A stretch of 64,000 bases of DNA from Halocaridina rubra (GCA_037179515.1 JAXCGZ010017012.1:23501-87500), one strand, 5' to 3'. Numbered from the stretch's first letter, positions 36,077 through 48,535 are shown. Made by a program: numbers and translations. Notes: a model not told the origin generated them from the sequence alone.

Positions 36077-36502
36077 TTACTCGTATAGTAAAGTTTCAAT
36101 ATATGAGGTGGTTAACACAAATTCTGATAATATCAAAGGCTTGATTAATTTATTCTGGGCTGACATAGCATAATGCTTTGAAATACTTGGAGGAAAATAC
36201 TGAAATTTTACATTAATATGATGTCCGTAGTAAATATGAAAATACGACAGATTATTTGCTGGTTTCCTATAAGTACTGAATTTAGCATTAAAAGCCTGTC
36301 TGTGAATGAATATATCTAAAATGGCTGGACAATTATCTTTTTCAGTTTCCAGAGTGAAATTTATTGAAGGCACTTGTTCATTTAATTTTGAGAAAAGTGT
36401 TAACATCAATATCTTTAGAAATAAGTGCTAAAATATCTTCAACATGTTGTCGAAACCACTCAAGTTTTTAAGTTAAGATGTGTGTTACCAGAAAAGAGAT
36501 AA
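36077..36502 (-). mobile_element. Penelope-like element, reverse transcriptase C-terminal remnant
   Basis: The minus-strand frame includes LFSKLNEQVPSINFTLETEK, then CPAILDIFIHRQ and FSTYRKPANNLSYFH. This is the Penelope RT signature (LN..HPSIKFT.E.E....LPFLDV...R, then T.YRKPT....Y). Just upstream, HVEDILALIS looks like the decayed YVDD box. CR1-B copy 2 begins at about 36503, so the RT N-terminus is cut off. Confidence 0.78.
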
Positions 36503-36631
36503 ACTGAGTCACTAAATAGCACTTATATGGAGATATAAAAATTCGGTGTGAAGCTTAATTAAAAGTTTTTCTCTTTTTTTTTTCCTCTTTCTCGTCTTCT
36601 TTCTATATGCTGTGAGAGGGAGAACATAAAA

Positions 36632-37712
36632 ATGACGCCATCTCTGTCCCAAACCTCTCCCATCCATGGGTCGGTAGGAGGGGTAGCCATCAGGAGACTC
36701 AAACAGAAAATCAAGAATTTAGAGGAAATGGTTATAAGCCTTGATGATAAAATTCGGAATATGGATGGAGAAATGAAAGAGAATGAAACACTCAGAGAGC
36801 AAATAAGATCTTTGGAGGAAGCAAATAAAGCACAAGGGAAGGAGAGAAAGGAACTAGAAAAAAGAATAAAGAAGCTGGAAGGGGAAAAGAGTCAACTAGA
36901 ATCTAGACTTTCTAAACAAGAAGATAAAAACAAACAGCTGAATGACAACCTAAAGGAATTAGATGTTAGTTCACTGCTCTCTTCTGAGAGAGACGAGATT
37001 GCTGCTTGGAATGTCCAGATTAAGGAAAACATTGAACAGTTCAGAAAAGAGTTCCAGGAGCTGAATATGGAAAATGATGCCATGAAAACTTCCTTTGCTG
37101 ATGCACTAAAGGGGAATGTGGCAGTAAAAGAGGCTGTAAAGGTGGTGGCACTGGAAAACATACAAACAGTTGACTATAAAGAGACAGTAATCGAAAAAAT
37201 GAAAGACGTTGTGATGGAAAGGGCAAACCCACTCATCAGACAGGCACTTGATAAGGAGAAGACAGTGGTAATCTCAGGCATAAGCGAGTCCCAGGAGCCA
37301 ACATGGCAGGGGAGACTTGAAGAAAATAAAGCTAGGGTTGTAGACCTGATAAGAAAGCTTGGAGTAGTATGTGGTCCTGAGGACATTGTAAACATACACC
37401 AACTAGGTAAATATTCGAGGGAAGGAAAGCCAAGACCAACAAAAGTAACCTCTGAGAGAGGGGAAACATGTAGGGAAATATTGTTGAGAAAAAAAAAGTC
37501 TAAAAGACCTTCAAGAATTCAAAGAAGTGTTCATTAGACAATACAGAACACAGGAAGAGATGGGAAAGATCAAAAACTTGTTGCAAGAGGCAAGAAGGTT
37601 AAACGATGAAAGAAATGAAGAAGAGAAGAAAAATTTTCATTACAGAGTTCTTCCAGACAAAGGGGAGATAAAGAAGATAATGACAGAAGATCAGGGGATG
37701 GGGCCTCATTAA
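36632..37712 (+). pseudogene. CR1-B copy 2 ORF1, one frameshift
   Basis: It encodes a coiled-coil RNA-binding protein of about 360 residues. It starts MTPSLSQTSPIHGSVGG. A coiled coil spans about residues 18-165, followed by VVISGISESQEPTW, IHQLGKYSREGKPRPT and an Arg/Glu-rich end. An extra A in a nine-A run at 37490-37498 shifts the frame; copy 3 has eight and is intact. The TAA is at 37710-37712. The final 94 bp overlap ORF2 in the -1 frame. Confidence 0.9.
37631..37637 (+). promoter_or_regulatory. Candidate -1 ribosomal frameshift heptamer (ORF1 to ORF2)
   Basis: A_AAT_TTT lies in register with ORF1 codons (AAA AAT TTT CAT). A one-base slip back enters exactly the ORF2 frame as TCA TTA CAG. 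The ORF2 frame is open only from 37619, and ORF1 stops at 37712, so the site sits inside the 94-bp overlap. The same heptamer is in copy 3 and copy 8. No strong downstream stem-loop was evident by eye. Confidence 0.45.
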
Positions 37713-40536
37713 GATTGTTATACACAAATGCTGATGGATTAGCTGGTAAGGCAGTAGAATTAAAAGATAGGATTCACAACAGTAAGGCAGATATAGTAGC
37801 AATTACAGAGACTAAGTTGAGTGAGGACATAAACAGTGTCACAGTTTTTCCTAAGGGTTTCAGAATACTAAGGGTTGAAAGATCTGAGAGGACTGGTGGA
37901 GGGATAGCACTGCTCATAAGTGAAAGGATTCAAGTCGAAGAAATAAACTTGGCTATAGAAAGTGAGTTCAAGGAATTTCTTGTTGCTCGCATAAATACTG
38001 GGTCAGAGAGCATTATAATAACTGTTGTATGCAACCCACCAAGGAACCAAAATAGGCTTGAAGTTTATGAGGAAAGTCATATAGGTACTATTGAAGTCAT
38101 AAACTCAGTTGTTAACATGGCACGGGAAAAAAAATGTAGGATTTTGATTATGGGAGACTTTAATCATAAAGAGATAGATTGGATAAATCTTGACCCGCAC
38201 AGTGGTGAGGACTCATTCGGGGCAAGATTCCTAGATTGCGTACAAGGGAATTTCCTACACCAACATGTAATGGAACCAACAAGGGCCAGGGGTGGGGATG
38301 AGCCATCACTACTTGATCTAGTGTTCACAGATAATGTGTTGGATATTGAAAAAATTGAGTATGAACCACCAATTGGAAAGAGTGACCACTGTGTGTTGTT
38401 GATGGAGTATATCATTGAAGATATTCTTCCTGAGAGTAGAGGCACTGAGGACATGAGGAGGAACTATCCGAAAGGAGATTACATCAAAATGAATGAGCTT
38501 TTTGCAGTTATTGACTGGAGAACCTTATTTTACAACAAATCTGTACAAGAAATGTATGACATCTTTTGTGAGAAATATGGGAAGATAGTAGATTGCTGCA
38601 TACCTGTCACCAAAGTAGGTGTAATTCATGCCAGAGAGAAATGGTTCGATAATGGGTGTAAAAGAGCTAAGGAGTGGAGAGACAAATGCTGGAAAAGGTA
38701 TAGGAGGAGAAAAAACATAAATGCCTGGCAAACCTACAAAAGAGCAAGAAATGACTACCTAAGTAAAAGTAGAGAGGCAGAGAGAGACTATGAGAGGGAC
38801 ATCACCAGGAAGGCTAAAGAAAATCCCAAGCTTTTCCACAGCTTTATCAGAGGAGAACTGAAGGTAAAAGAACAGGTTTTAAGGCTAAAGAGAGCAGATG
38901 GAAGCATCACTGAGACGGATGAAGAGATCTGCAAAGAATTGAACAAGGAGTTTCAGTCAGTATTTACAGTAGAAAATACCCCACCCCCTCAGATTGCAGT
39001 GATAGAAGCTCAAGGGCCGGTATTAGAGAACATCAACCTTACAGCCACAGAGGTATGCAAAGCGCTGATGGATTTAGATGTTCATAAAGCTACAGGTCCT
39101 GATGACATATCCCCTCATGTGCTTAAAAAATGCGCAAACACAATATCAGTGGCACTAAGTATCATATTTAAGGAGTCACTGGAGTCGGGGGAGATTCCAA
39201 GATGCTGGAAACAAGCAAATGTGATACCTATCTTCAAAAAGGGAAGGAGGGATACGGCTCTGAACTATAGACCAGTTTCCTTGGCCAGCATAGTTTGCAA
39301 AGTTATGGAGAAACTACTAAGGAAACATATCTCTCTTCACTTGGAATCCTTCAACTTTTTGTCAGTGAGGCAACATGGCTTCAGAGAAGGTAGATCAACA
39401 GTAACAAACTTATTAGAATTTTATGATGAGGTAAGCCAAATCTTACAGGAAAGAGAGGGCTGGGCAGATTGCATATTCCTAGACTTCCAGAAAGCGTTTG
39501 ACACTGTTCCACTTGGGAGACTTATTAGGAAGCTGCAATCAATGGCTAGAATAGGTGGGAATGTTTTGGAATGGATAAAAACTTACTTAGAAGGAAGGGA
39601 ACAGAGGGTTAGAGTAAGACACTCAGTGTCTGAATGGAGAAGAGTTAGTAGTGGAGTTCCACAGGGTTCAGTTTTAGGGCCACTTTTGTTCCTTGTATAT
39701 GTAAATGACCTACCAGAGTCTGTAAATTCATTCATGAATATGTTTGCAGATGATGCAAAGATTGTGAAGAAAGTAAAAAACGAGAACAATGGTAGAGAAC
39801 TTCAGGAGGATCTAAATAATCTGCATGAGTGGTCAGAAAAGTGGCTAATGAAATTCAATACTTCAAAATGTAAGGTAATGAGAATGGGTACAAGTGCAAG
39901 AAGGCCCAAGCTTGACTACTCGGTGGCTGGAGTACAACTTCAAGAGACAGAAAATGAGAGAGATCTAGGAGTAAACATTCTGGCAGATTTGTCTCCAGAA
40001 ATACATTTAAATGGCATAGTAAGGGCAGCATATGCATTTTTATCAAATGTAGGGGTAGCCTTCAGGCACATGGACAAGGAAATGTTCAGAAATATTTATG
40101 TAACCTATGTGAGGCCAAAACTTGAATATACAGCCCACTTTTGGAATCCACACTTGAAAAAGCACATAGCTAAGCTTGAAAAAGTTCAAAGACATGCCAT
40201 GAATCTGGTGCCAGAAATACGCAATCTCAGTTATGATGAGAGGCTGCGGGAATTAGACTTACCATCACTTGAAGCTAGAAGATTGAGGGGGGATATGGTG
40301 ACAGTCTTTAAATTCCTCATGGTTATGATAGAGTGGATAGGGATCGATATTTTGATATGGCTGGCTCTAGAACTAGAGGTCATAGTTTGAAGCTTCGTAA
40401 GAAATCTTCTTTGCAGGATGTAAGGAAATACTTTTTCAGTGTAACAGTAGTTGATAATTGGAATTCGCCAAGCGAGGAGGTAGTTAATGCTATCTCAATT
40501 CATAGTTTTATGGACAAGCATGATAAGTATCACTAA
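37637..40536 (+). pseudogene. CR1-B copy 2 ORF2 (endonuclease-RT polyprotein), frameshift near the C-terminus
   Basis: The open frame runs from 37619 to 40390 and resumes in another frame to 40536. The endonuclease has YTNADGL, ITETKLS (Glu), [19 protein letters not shown] and KSDHCVLL. The RT has [16 protein letters not shown] and [40 protein letters not shown] and MFADDAK (catalytic FADD), and DLGVNILADLS. The tail has VQRHA, LSYDERLRELDLPSLEARR, LRGDMVTVFKFL and VVDNWNSPSEEVVNA. No ATG precedes the endonuclease core in this frame. A lost T near 40316 shifts the last 70 codons. Confidence 0.92.
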
Positions 40537-40632
40537 GTATAAAATAGAACCGATCAGGAGACAGGATGATACGAGCTTTGGGTTCTTTCCCGTAAACACA
40601 ATTAGGTAATTACAATTAGGTAATTACTAAAA

Positions 40633-40975
40633 AAAAGTACTTCCTTACATCCTGCAATAAAGTTTTCTTACAAGCTTCAAACTATGACCTCTAGTTCTAG
40701 TGACAGACATATCAAAATATCGATCACTATCCACTCTGTCATAACAATGAAGGAATTTAAAAACACTCACCATATACCCCCCTTATTCTTCTAGCCTCGA
40801 GCAATGGTTAGTTTAATTCACTCAGCCTCTCTTCATAACTGAGATTGCGGATTTCTGGTACCATTTTTGTGGCATGTCTTTAAACTTTTTCCAGCTTAAT
40901 TATGTGTTTTTTCAAGTGTTGATTCTAAGTGGAGGCTTCATATTAATACTTTTGCCTCACACTGGTTAAAAAAAA
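40633..40975 (-). mobile_element. CR1-B C-terminal fragment, inverted
   Basis: Read on the minus strand it encodes the CR1-B tail from about the VRPKLEY/NQHLKKHIIKLEKV region to SLQDVRKYFF and stops there, at the 3' end of copy 2. It is diverged from the young copies, so it belongs to an older insertion. Confidence 0.8.
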
Positions 40976-40984
40976 ATATTGTTG

Positions 40985-41118
40985 AACGTAATTACCTAAT
41001 TGTGTTTATGGAAAAAGCCCCAAGCTCGTAACTTCCCGTCTCCTGGTTGGGTCCATTTTGTACTTAGTGATACTTATCATACTAGTCCTTAAAATTATGG
41101 ATTGAGTTAGCATTAACT
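40985..41118 (-). mobile_element. CR1-B 3'-end fragment, inverted
   Basis: On the minus strand it reads from GTTAATGCTAACTCAATCC through GTATCACTAAGTACAAAATG and the UTR to CAATTAGGTAATTACG. Its order relative to 40633-40975 shows that these are two separate pieces, not one continuous insertion. Confidence 0.8.
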
Positions 41119-41419
41119 GTGCAGGACGGTAATAACGTCCTACAAATCAGGTTTAAAAAGCTAGGTTTATTAAAATATCTCTTAAACAGCACTTACTCCT
41201 GGGAACCGGCAACTTCAACACATCCAGCGGTATTATAATTCAGTGCTTATTGAGGACGAATAATATGCACATAGCATAACTGCACCACTCTATATGTGTG
41301 TATGAATGTTGCTAAGGGAAGGCACAAGCTATTTTCACTCAGATTCAATACATCCAGTAAATCAATGATTTGGCATGGTTCAAGGTCACCGCTGCCACTT
41401 GCAGCCGACCTCGAACAAC
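41119..41419. other. Unassigned sequence flanking the hAT insertion
   Basis: No recognised protein. Joined across the hAT element it continues at 43331 (CACAACACCAGCCCCCCTCG). It may be a fragment of another repeat. Confidence 0.4.
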
Positions 41420-41560
41420 CAGTGCTGCCAGGTCAAGCTGTCAAAAATTCCCTAGATTTGCTTACAAAATTTCCCTATTGGCTCAAAATTTCCCTGTTAC
41501 AGATACACATACAAGTCATATTGCAATAGTTAAATACTGCTCATAATCTCATTACATACC

Positions 41561-41908
41561 TTATTGTTGATCTTTTTGGTAAATGTCATCAGTCATGAAA
41601 TTTAATTGGGCCTCAGTCATCTCCATGTCTTCAGCAGATGAAGTTTCAAAAGTTCTTTTTGCATGTAATATCCCAACTAATGATTCTGTGGTCAAAGAAT
41701 TTCTCGTTTGTGTTTTCATTAAGTTAACTTGTGAAAAAACTCTTTCCACGCTTGCACTTGAATGGGGCAAACATAATAGATTTTTCATGAAATTTCCAAC
41801 AAGTGGAAACAACAGTGTTTCATCACCTTTCTTCAAATTGCCAACTGACTGCCAAAACTTATAAACACCAATATCAGGCATTATGTTTAATTCAGTGTTT
41901 CTAAGCAA
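41561..41908 (-). pseudogene. hAT transposase, C-terminal dimerisation domain
   Basis: A frame with YKFWQSVGNLKKGDETLLF, then LCLPHSSASVERVFSQVNLM, KTQTRNSLTTESL and a short acidic end. The SSASVERVFS segment is the hAT dimerisation signature. A stop separates it from the preceding frame. Confidence 0.88.
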
Positions 41909-42066
41909 GCGCCATTCTCGGTCTAATTCATTTAATTAATTTTCAGGCACTATATTTGGGAAATTCGCTGCTAAGGGGGCAATAGCTGGAACAGTTTTCA
42001 TTAGTATACTTTGTGGATCCAAAGCCTTGAGGTTTGTGAGAACTTGGCTGCTAATATAGAATCTTT

Positions 42067-42690
42067 TCAAAATCTGGGATGCACCTTTAAAGTAAAATCA
42101 AGACATCGAAGTCTAAAAGCATGCAGCTGCTGCATATTAATGTCTTTACGTGTCTGAAGTGATGCAACCACCCGACCTCCAAGATACACATCTGCCAGTG
42201 GCAGAAAATTGGAAGGGTCTCTTATTCTCACATATGATAATTTTGTGGATTTCAGGTAGCTTGGTTTTAAATAGCATTCAAGTATGGTATATAGGGCTGC
42301 AGAAACTCTGCTGTGAAGGGCATAAATCTTCGGATTTTCAACTTGCATCTCTTTGCTCAAGTCATTAGAGATGGGTAACACAAAATCAAGAAATTCTAAA
42401 TATAGTTTGCTGAATGGATCACTGAGTTTCTTTAGAATAGATTCAGCTGCCAGAAGCCTATCTTCCAATGCAGCTTGGGTGAAGAATAGTTTCAGAGCTG
42501 GAAGCTGTTCAAGCAATCGTTCTACAGCACTATGCAAAGATAACCAACTTGTCTGACAGGGGTGTAATAGCTTGTGCGGTTTCACATTAGTGAATTCCTG
42601 ATATTCTTTAAAGACTGCAGTCTGTTTTGGTGACAAAAAGTAATTGTAAATATTTTTTCCACTGACACTTGGCATATCAAGTACACTCAC
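42067..42690 (-). pseudogene. hAT transposase, middle/C-terminal region
   Basis: A 207-codon frame. It shows TSWLSLHSAVERLLEQLPAL, a segment typical of hAT proteins (W..L...I.R...), then LFFTQAALEDRLLAAESILK and a helical region. It follows closely on the N-terminal zinc-finger fragment (42905-42711), leaving no room for the usual central catalytic region. Confidence 0.78.
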
Positions 42691-43417
42691 TAAATGTTGA
42701 ACACTTTCAACATTCTTAATATGCTTGGCCCCTGTAGAATGTTTTTCTATCTCAGATTTCCCAGCATTCTCATCGGAATTACACAGTTAGCAGTGAAAAT
42801 ACAAAGGGCCTTTACTACATTTTGTTAACCAACTTTTAAATTTGGGATCATTCTCCCACTTTTCGGTGTATTTGTGTGTGTATGGTAGGCATTTGCGCTT
42901 AGCTGGAGGGGTAGACGTATCTAAAACAATAATCTCCTAAGAGAGATCACAGCACTTCCACACCAAACAGTATTTTTCGATTACTACGGTTGCTACGCAC
43001 TTAGAACACTGCTCCGAAGCTCTTTGTTAAGGACACGTCTAAAACGAGTCGAAACGGATGATCGTTCAAGAGCAAAACAATTGCATCACGCCTGCAATCT
43101 CTCTCCCTCTAGCTCTGCATCCAATGTATTTTTCAATTTCTTCATATCAATTGCCACACAGAGTAAAAATATAGAGAATTAGAATAATGATAGCTAGTTC
43201 CCTAGATTTTTCCTCTTTCTTTTCTGGAATTTCCCTAGATTTCAGTTAATTATCAAGTTTCTTCCCTGTTTCCCTGTACCCATCTGAATTTCCCTAAAAC
43301 AGGGAAATTTCCCTGTACCTGGCAGCACTGCAAACAACCACAACACCAGCCCCCCTCGGGAATATCCACTGACATCTTACTCAAACTATAAAGTATCACA
43401 CCTACACAAACAGTATA

Positions 43418-45417
43418 CTATTTACATATCGACACATTAATTATATTATCACTTAGCGAATTCCAATTATCAACTACTCTTACACTAAAAAGAAAGTACT
43501 TCCTTACGTCCTGAAAAGATGATTTCTTTCGAAGCTTCAAACTATGACTTCTAACTCTAGTGCCAGCCTTATCAAAATATCGATCACTATCCACTCTGTC
43601 ATAACAATGAAGGATATTAAAAACCGTTACCATATCCCCTCTCATTCATCTAGCTTCGAGTGATGGTAAGCCTATTTCCCTCCATCTCTCATCATAACTG
43701 AGATTGCGTATATCTGGCACCAGTTTCGTGGCATGTCTTTGAACTTTTTCCAGCTTAACTATGTGCTTTTTCAAGTGCAGATTCCAAAAGGGGGCTGCAT
43801 ATTCAAGCTTTGGCCTCAAATAGGTTACATAAATGTTTCTGAACATTTCCTTGTCCATATACCTGAAAGCTACTCTTACATTTCCTAAGAAAGCATATGC
43901 TGCCCTTACTATGCAATTTATATACATTTCTGGAGACAAATCGACCAGAATGTTTACTCCTGGATCTCTCTCAGTCTCTGTATCTTGAAGTTCTACTCCT
44001 GCCATTCAGTAGTCTAGTTTGGTCCTTTCATTTGTACCCATTCTCATTACCTTACATTTCGAAGTATTAAATTTCATTGCCCACTTTTCTGACCACTCAT
44101 GCAGACTAGTTAGATCTTCTTGAAGTTTTCTGCCATTATTCTCGTTTCTTACTTATTTCACAATCTTTGCAGACTATGGTAGGTCATTTACATACACAAG
44201 GAACAAAAGAGAACTTAAAAAAGACCCCTGTTGAGCTTCAACACTAACTCTTCTCCATTCAGACACCGAGTGTCTTATTCTAACCCTCTGTTCCCTTCCT
44301 TCTAAGTAAGTGTTTATCCTTCTCAAGACATATACACCTATTCTTGTCATTGCTTGCAGCTTCTTAGTAAGTCTCAAATGCTTTCTGTAAGGCTAGGACT
44401 ATGATATCTGCCCAGCCATCTCTTTCCTGTAAGATTTGACTTACCTCATCATAAAATTCTAATAAATTTGTTAATGTTGATCTACCTTCTCTGAAGCCAT
44501 GTTGTCTGACTGACAAAAAGTTGAAGGAGTCCAAGTGGAGAGAGAAATGTTTCCTTAGTAGTTTCTCCATAACTTTGCAAACTATTCTGGTCAAGAAAAA
44601 GGTCTATAGTTTAGAGCCGTATCTCTCCTTCCCTTTTTGAAGATAGGTATCATTTTGCCCATTTCCAGCATCTTGGCATATCCCCTGACTCCAGTGACTT
44701 CTTAGATATGATACTTAGTACCACTGATATTGAATTAGGGCGACTAACTCCATCAGCGCTTTGCATACCTCTGTGGCTGAAAAGATGATGTTTTCTAATA
44801 CCGGCCCATGAGCTTATATCTCTGCAATCTGAGGGGATGGGGTATTTTCTTCTGTAAATACCGAGTGAAACTACTTTTTCAATTCTTTGCAGATCTCTTC
44901 ATCCGTCTCAGTGATGCTTCCATCCACTCTCTTAAGCTTTAAAACCTGTTCTTTTGCCTTCATGTTTCCTCTGATAAAACTGTGGAAATGTTTGGGATTT
45001 TCTTTAGCCTTCCTGGTGATGCCCCTCTCATAGTCTCTCTCTGCCTCTCTTCTTTTACTTAGGTAATCGTTTCATGCTCTTTTATAGATCTGCAAGGATT
45101 CATGTTTTTTTCTCCTCCTATGCCTTTTCCAGCATTTGTCTCTCCACTCCTTAGTGCTTTTACACTCATTAACAATCCAATTCTCTCTGGCATGAATTAC
45201 ACTACACCTACTTTGGTGACAAGTATGCAGCAATCTACTATTTTCCAATATTTCTCACAAAAGATGCCGTACATTGCTTGTACATATTTGTTGTTAAGTA
45301 AGGTCCTCCTGTCAATAACTGCAAAAAGCTCATTCATTTTGATGTAATCTCATTTTGGATAGTTCCTTCTCGTGTCCTCAGTGCCTCTAATCTCAGGCAG
45401 AACATATTCAAGGATAT
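43418..45417 (-). mobile_element. CR1-B copy, inverted and older, 5'-truncated
   Basis: Minus-strand frames give the CR1-B protein from YVLPEIRGTEDTRRNYPK (at about 45400) through FREGRSTLTNLLEFYDEV, the RT, DPGVNILVDLSPEMYI and the tail VVDNWNSLSDNIINV near 43440. Many stops and frameshifts are present. Its 5'-truncated end meets the 5' end of copy 3 base-to-base at 45417/45418, head to head. Confidence 0.9.
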
Positions 45418-45546
45418 ACTGAGTCACTAAATAGCACTTATATGGAGATATAAAAATCCGGTGTGAAGCTTAATTAAAAGTTTTTATCTTTTCTTTTTCC
45501 TCTTTCTCGTCTTCTTTCTATATTCTGTGAGAGGGAGAACATAAAA

Positions 45547-46626
45547 ATGACGCCATCTCTGTCCCAAACCTCTCCCATCCATGGGTCGGTAGGAGGGGTA
45601 GCCATCAGGAGACTCAAACAGAAAATCAAGAATATAGAGGAAATGGTTATAAGCCTTGATGATAAAATTCAGAATATGGATGGAGAAATGAAAGAGAATG
45701 AAACACTCAGAGAGCAAATAAGATCTTCGGAGGAAGCAAATAAAGCACAAGGGCAGGAGAGAAAGGAACTAGAAAAAAGAATAAAAAAGCTGGAAGGGGA
45801 AAAGAGTCAACTAGAATCTAGACTTTCTAAACAAGAAGATAAAAACAAACAGCTGAATGACAACCTAAAGGAATTAGATGTTAGTTCACTGCTCTCTTCT
45901 GAGAGAGACGAGATTGCTGCTTGGAATGTCCAGATTAAGGAAAACATTGAACAGTTCAGAAAAGAGTTCCAGGAGCTGAATATGGAAAATGATGCCATGA
46001 AAACTTCCTTTGCTGATGCACTAAAGGGGAATGTGGCAGTAAAAGAGGCTGTAAAGGTGGTGGCACTGGAAAACATACAAACAGTTGACTATAAAGAGAC
46101 AGTAATCGAAAAAATGAAAGACGTTGTGATGGAAAGGGCAAACCCACTCATCAGACAGGCACTTGATAAGGAGAAGACAGTGGTAATCTCTGGCATAAGC
46201 GAGTCCCAGGAGCCAACATGGCAGGGGAGACTTGAAGAAAATAAAGCTAGGGTTGTAGACCTGATAAGAAAGCTTGGAGTAGTATGTGGTCCTGAGGATA
46301 TTGTAAACATACACCAACTAGGTAAATATTCGAGGGAAGGAAAGCCGAGACCAACAGAAGTAACCTTTGAGAGAGGGGAAACATGTAGGGAAATATTGTT
46401 GAGAAAAAAAAGTCTAAAAGACCTTCAAGAATTCAAAGAAGTGTTCATTAGACAATACAGAACACAGGAAGAGATGGGAAAGATCAAAAACTTGTTGCAA
46501 GAGGCAAGAAGGTTAAATGATGAAAGAAATGAAGAAGAGAAGAAAAATTTTCATTACAGAGTTCTTCCAGACAAAGGGGAGATAAAGAAGATAATGACAG
46601 AAGATCAAGGGATGGGGCCTCATTAA
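45547..46626 (+). CDS. CR1-B ORF1, intact (359 aa)
   Basis: The only uninterrupted ORF1 of the family here. ATG at 45547 in AACATAAAAATGACGCC. Residues about 18-165 form a Lys/Glu-rich coiled coil (for example RELEKRIKKLEGEKSQLE-like heptads). Residues 220-320 form the conserved globular part (VVISGISESQEP, GVVCGPEDIVNIHQLGKY, RKKSLKDLQEFKEVFIRQYR). The end is RRLNDERNEEEKKNFHYRVL and a short tail. The type is that of CR1-like ORF1 proteins, presumed to bind element RNA. ORF2 overlaps the end in the -1 frame. Confidence 0.9.
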   Translation: MTPSLSQTSPIHGSVGGVAIRRLKQKIKNIEEMVISLDDKIQNMDGEMKENETLREQIRSSEEANKAQGQERKELEKRIKKLEGEKSQLESRLSKQEDKNKQLNDNLKELDVSSLLSSERDEIAAWNVQIKENIEQFRKEFQELNMENDAMKTSFADALKGNVAVKEAVKVVALENIQTVDYKETVIEKMKDVVMERANPLIRQALDKEKTVVISGISESQEPTWQGRLEENKARVVDLIRKLGVVCGPEDIVNIHQLGKYSREGKPRPTEVTFERGETCREILLRKKSLKDLQEFKEVFIRQYRTQEEMGKIKNLLQEARRLNDERNEEEKKNFHYRVLPDKGEIKKIMTEDQGMGPH

Positions 46627-47060
46627 GATTGTTATACACAAATGCTGATGGATTAGCTGGTAAGGCAGTAGAATTAAAAGATAGGATTCACAACAGTAAG
46701 GCAGATATAGTAGCAATTACAGAGACTAAGTTGAGTGAGGACATAAACAGTGTCACAGTTTTTCCTAAGGGTTTCAGAATACTAAGGGTTGAAAGATCTG
46801 AGAGGACTGGTGGAGGGATAGCACTGCTCATAAGTGAAAGGATTCAAGTCGAAGAAATAAACTTGGCTATAGAAAGTGAGTTCAAGGAATTTCTTGTTGC
46901 TCGCATAAATACTGGGTCAGAGAACATTATAATAACTGTTGTATACAACCCACCAAGGAACCAAAATAGGCTTGAAGTTTATGAGGAAAGTCATATAGGT
47001 ACTATTGAAGTCATAAACTCAGTTGTTAACATGGCACGGGAAAAAAATGTAGGATTTTGA
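46547..47060 (+). pseudogene. CR1-B copy 3 ORF2 N-terminal fragment
   Basis: It overlaps the ORF1 end in the -1 frame after the slippery A_AAT_TTT at about 46545-46551, and encodes LLYTNADGLAGK through ITETKLSED and VVYNPPRNQ to a frameshift after VVNMAREK. It is cut off by the fusion at 47187. Confidence 0.85.
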
Positions 47061-47187
47061 TTATGGGAGACTTTAATCATAAAGAGATAGATTGGATAAA
47101 TCTTGACCCGCACAGTGGTGAGGACTCATTCGGGGCAAGATTCCTAGATTGCGTACAAGGGAATTTCCTACACCAACATGTAATGGA

Positions 47188-47931
<744 letters not shown>

Positions 47932-48135
47932 TACGCGCATGTGTATTCAATTGACTGTGTATACTAATAAAAGCCTAACCCTCAAAATTCTCAGCCTCCT
48001 TTTTTTTTACTTTCCACTAATACTATTCTCAATATTATGAATGCATTTATCCATTGCAGTCTTTTCAGTTTAGAGAACTCCACTTACCAATTTTAGAGCC
48101 ATCCATTACCTGTGCTGAAATGAAGAACCACCAGA

Positions 48136-48535
<400 letters not shown>

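Larger units (their letters stand above)
36503..40632 (+). mobile_element. CR1-B copy 2, the only near full-length copy
   Basis: It is about 4.1 kb. The 5' end is set where copies 2 and 3 start to agree (ACTGAGTCACTAAATAGC, 36503 and 45418). ORF1 and ORF2 overlap, and the 3' end has AATTAGGTAATTAC twice. The RT motifs and C-terminal tail place it in the CR1 clade. Only two one-base indels (37490-37498 in an A run, about 40316 at a lost T) separate it from an intact element, so it is young. It inserted into or beside a Penelope remnant. Confidence 0.93.
41420..43330 (-). mobile_element. hAT DNA transposon, internally deleted
   Basis: A 1,911-bp element with inverted tips CAGTGCTGCCAGGT at both ends and 8-bp target duplications (CGAACAAC left, CAAACAAC right; one mismatch), the hallmark length for hAT. 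On the minus strand it encodes a zinc-finger N-terminus (KWENDPKFKSWLTKC...YFHC.LC), then most of the C-terminal transposase, including the hAT dimerisation motif PHSSASVERVFSQVNLMKT. The central part bearing the first catalytic acids is missing. Short GGGAAATT repeats occur just inside both ends. Confidence 0.88.
45418..47187 (+). mobile_element. CR1-B copy 3, 5' half, 3' end lost
   Basis: It begins at the family's 5' end. It has an intact ORF1 (45547-46626) and the ORF2 start to 47187, within the endonuclease (after HQHVME). A one-base loss in an A run at 47041-47047 shifts ORF2. At 47187 the sequence switches without spacer to a tRNA-like unit (ATGGAA|TGCGTTCAT). It is nearly identical to copy 2. 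Confidence 0.92.
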
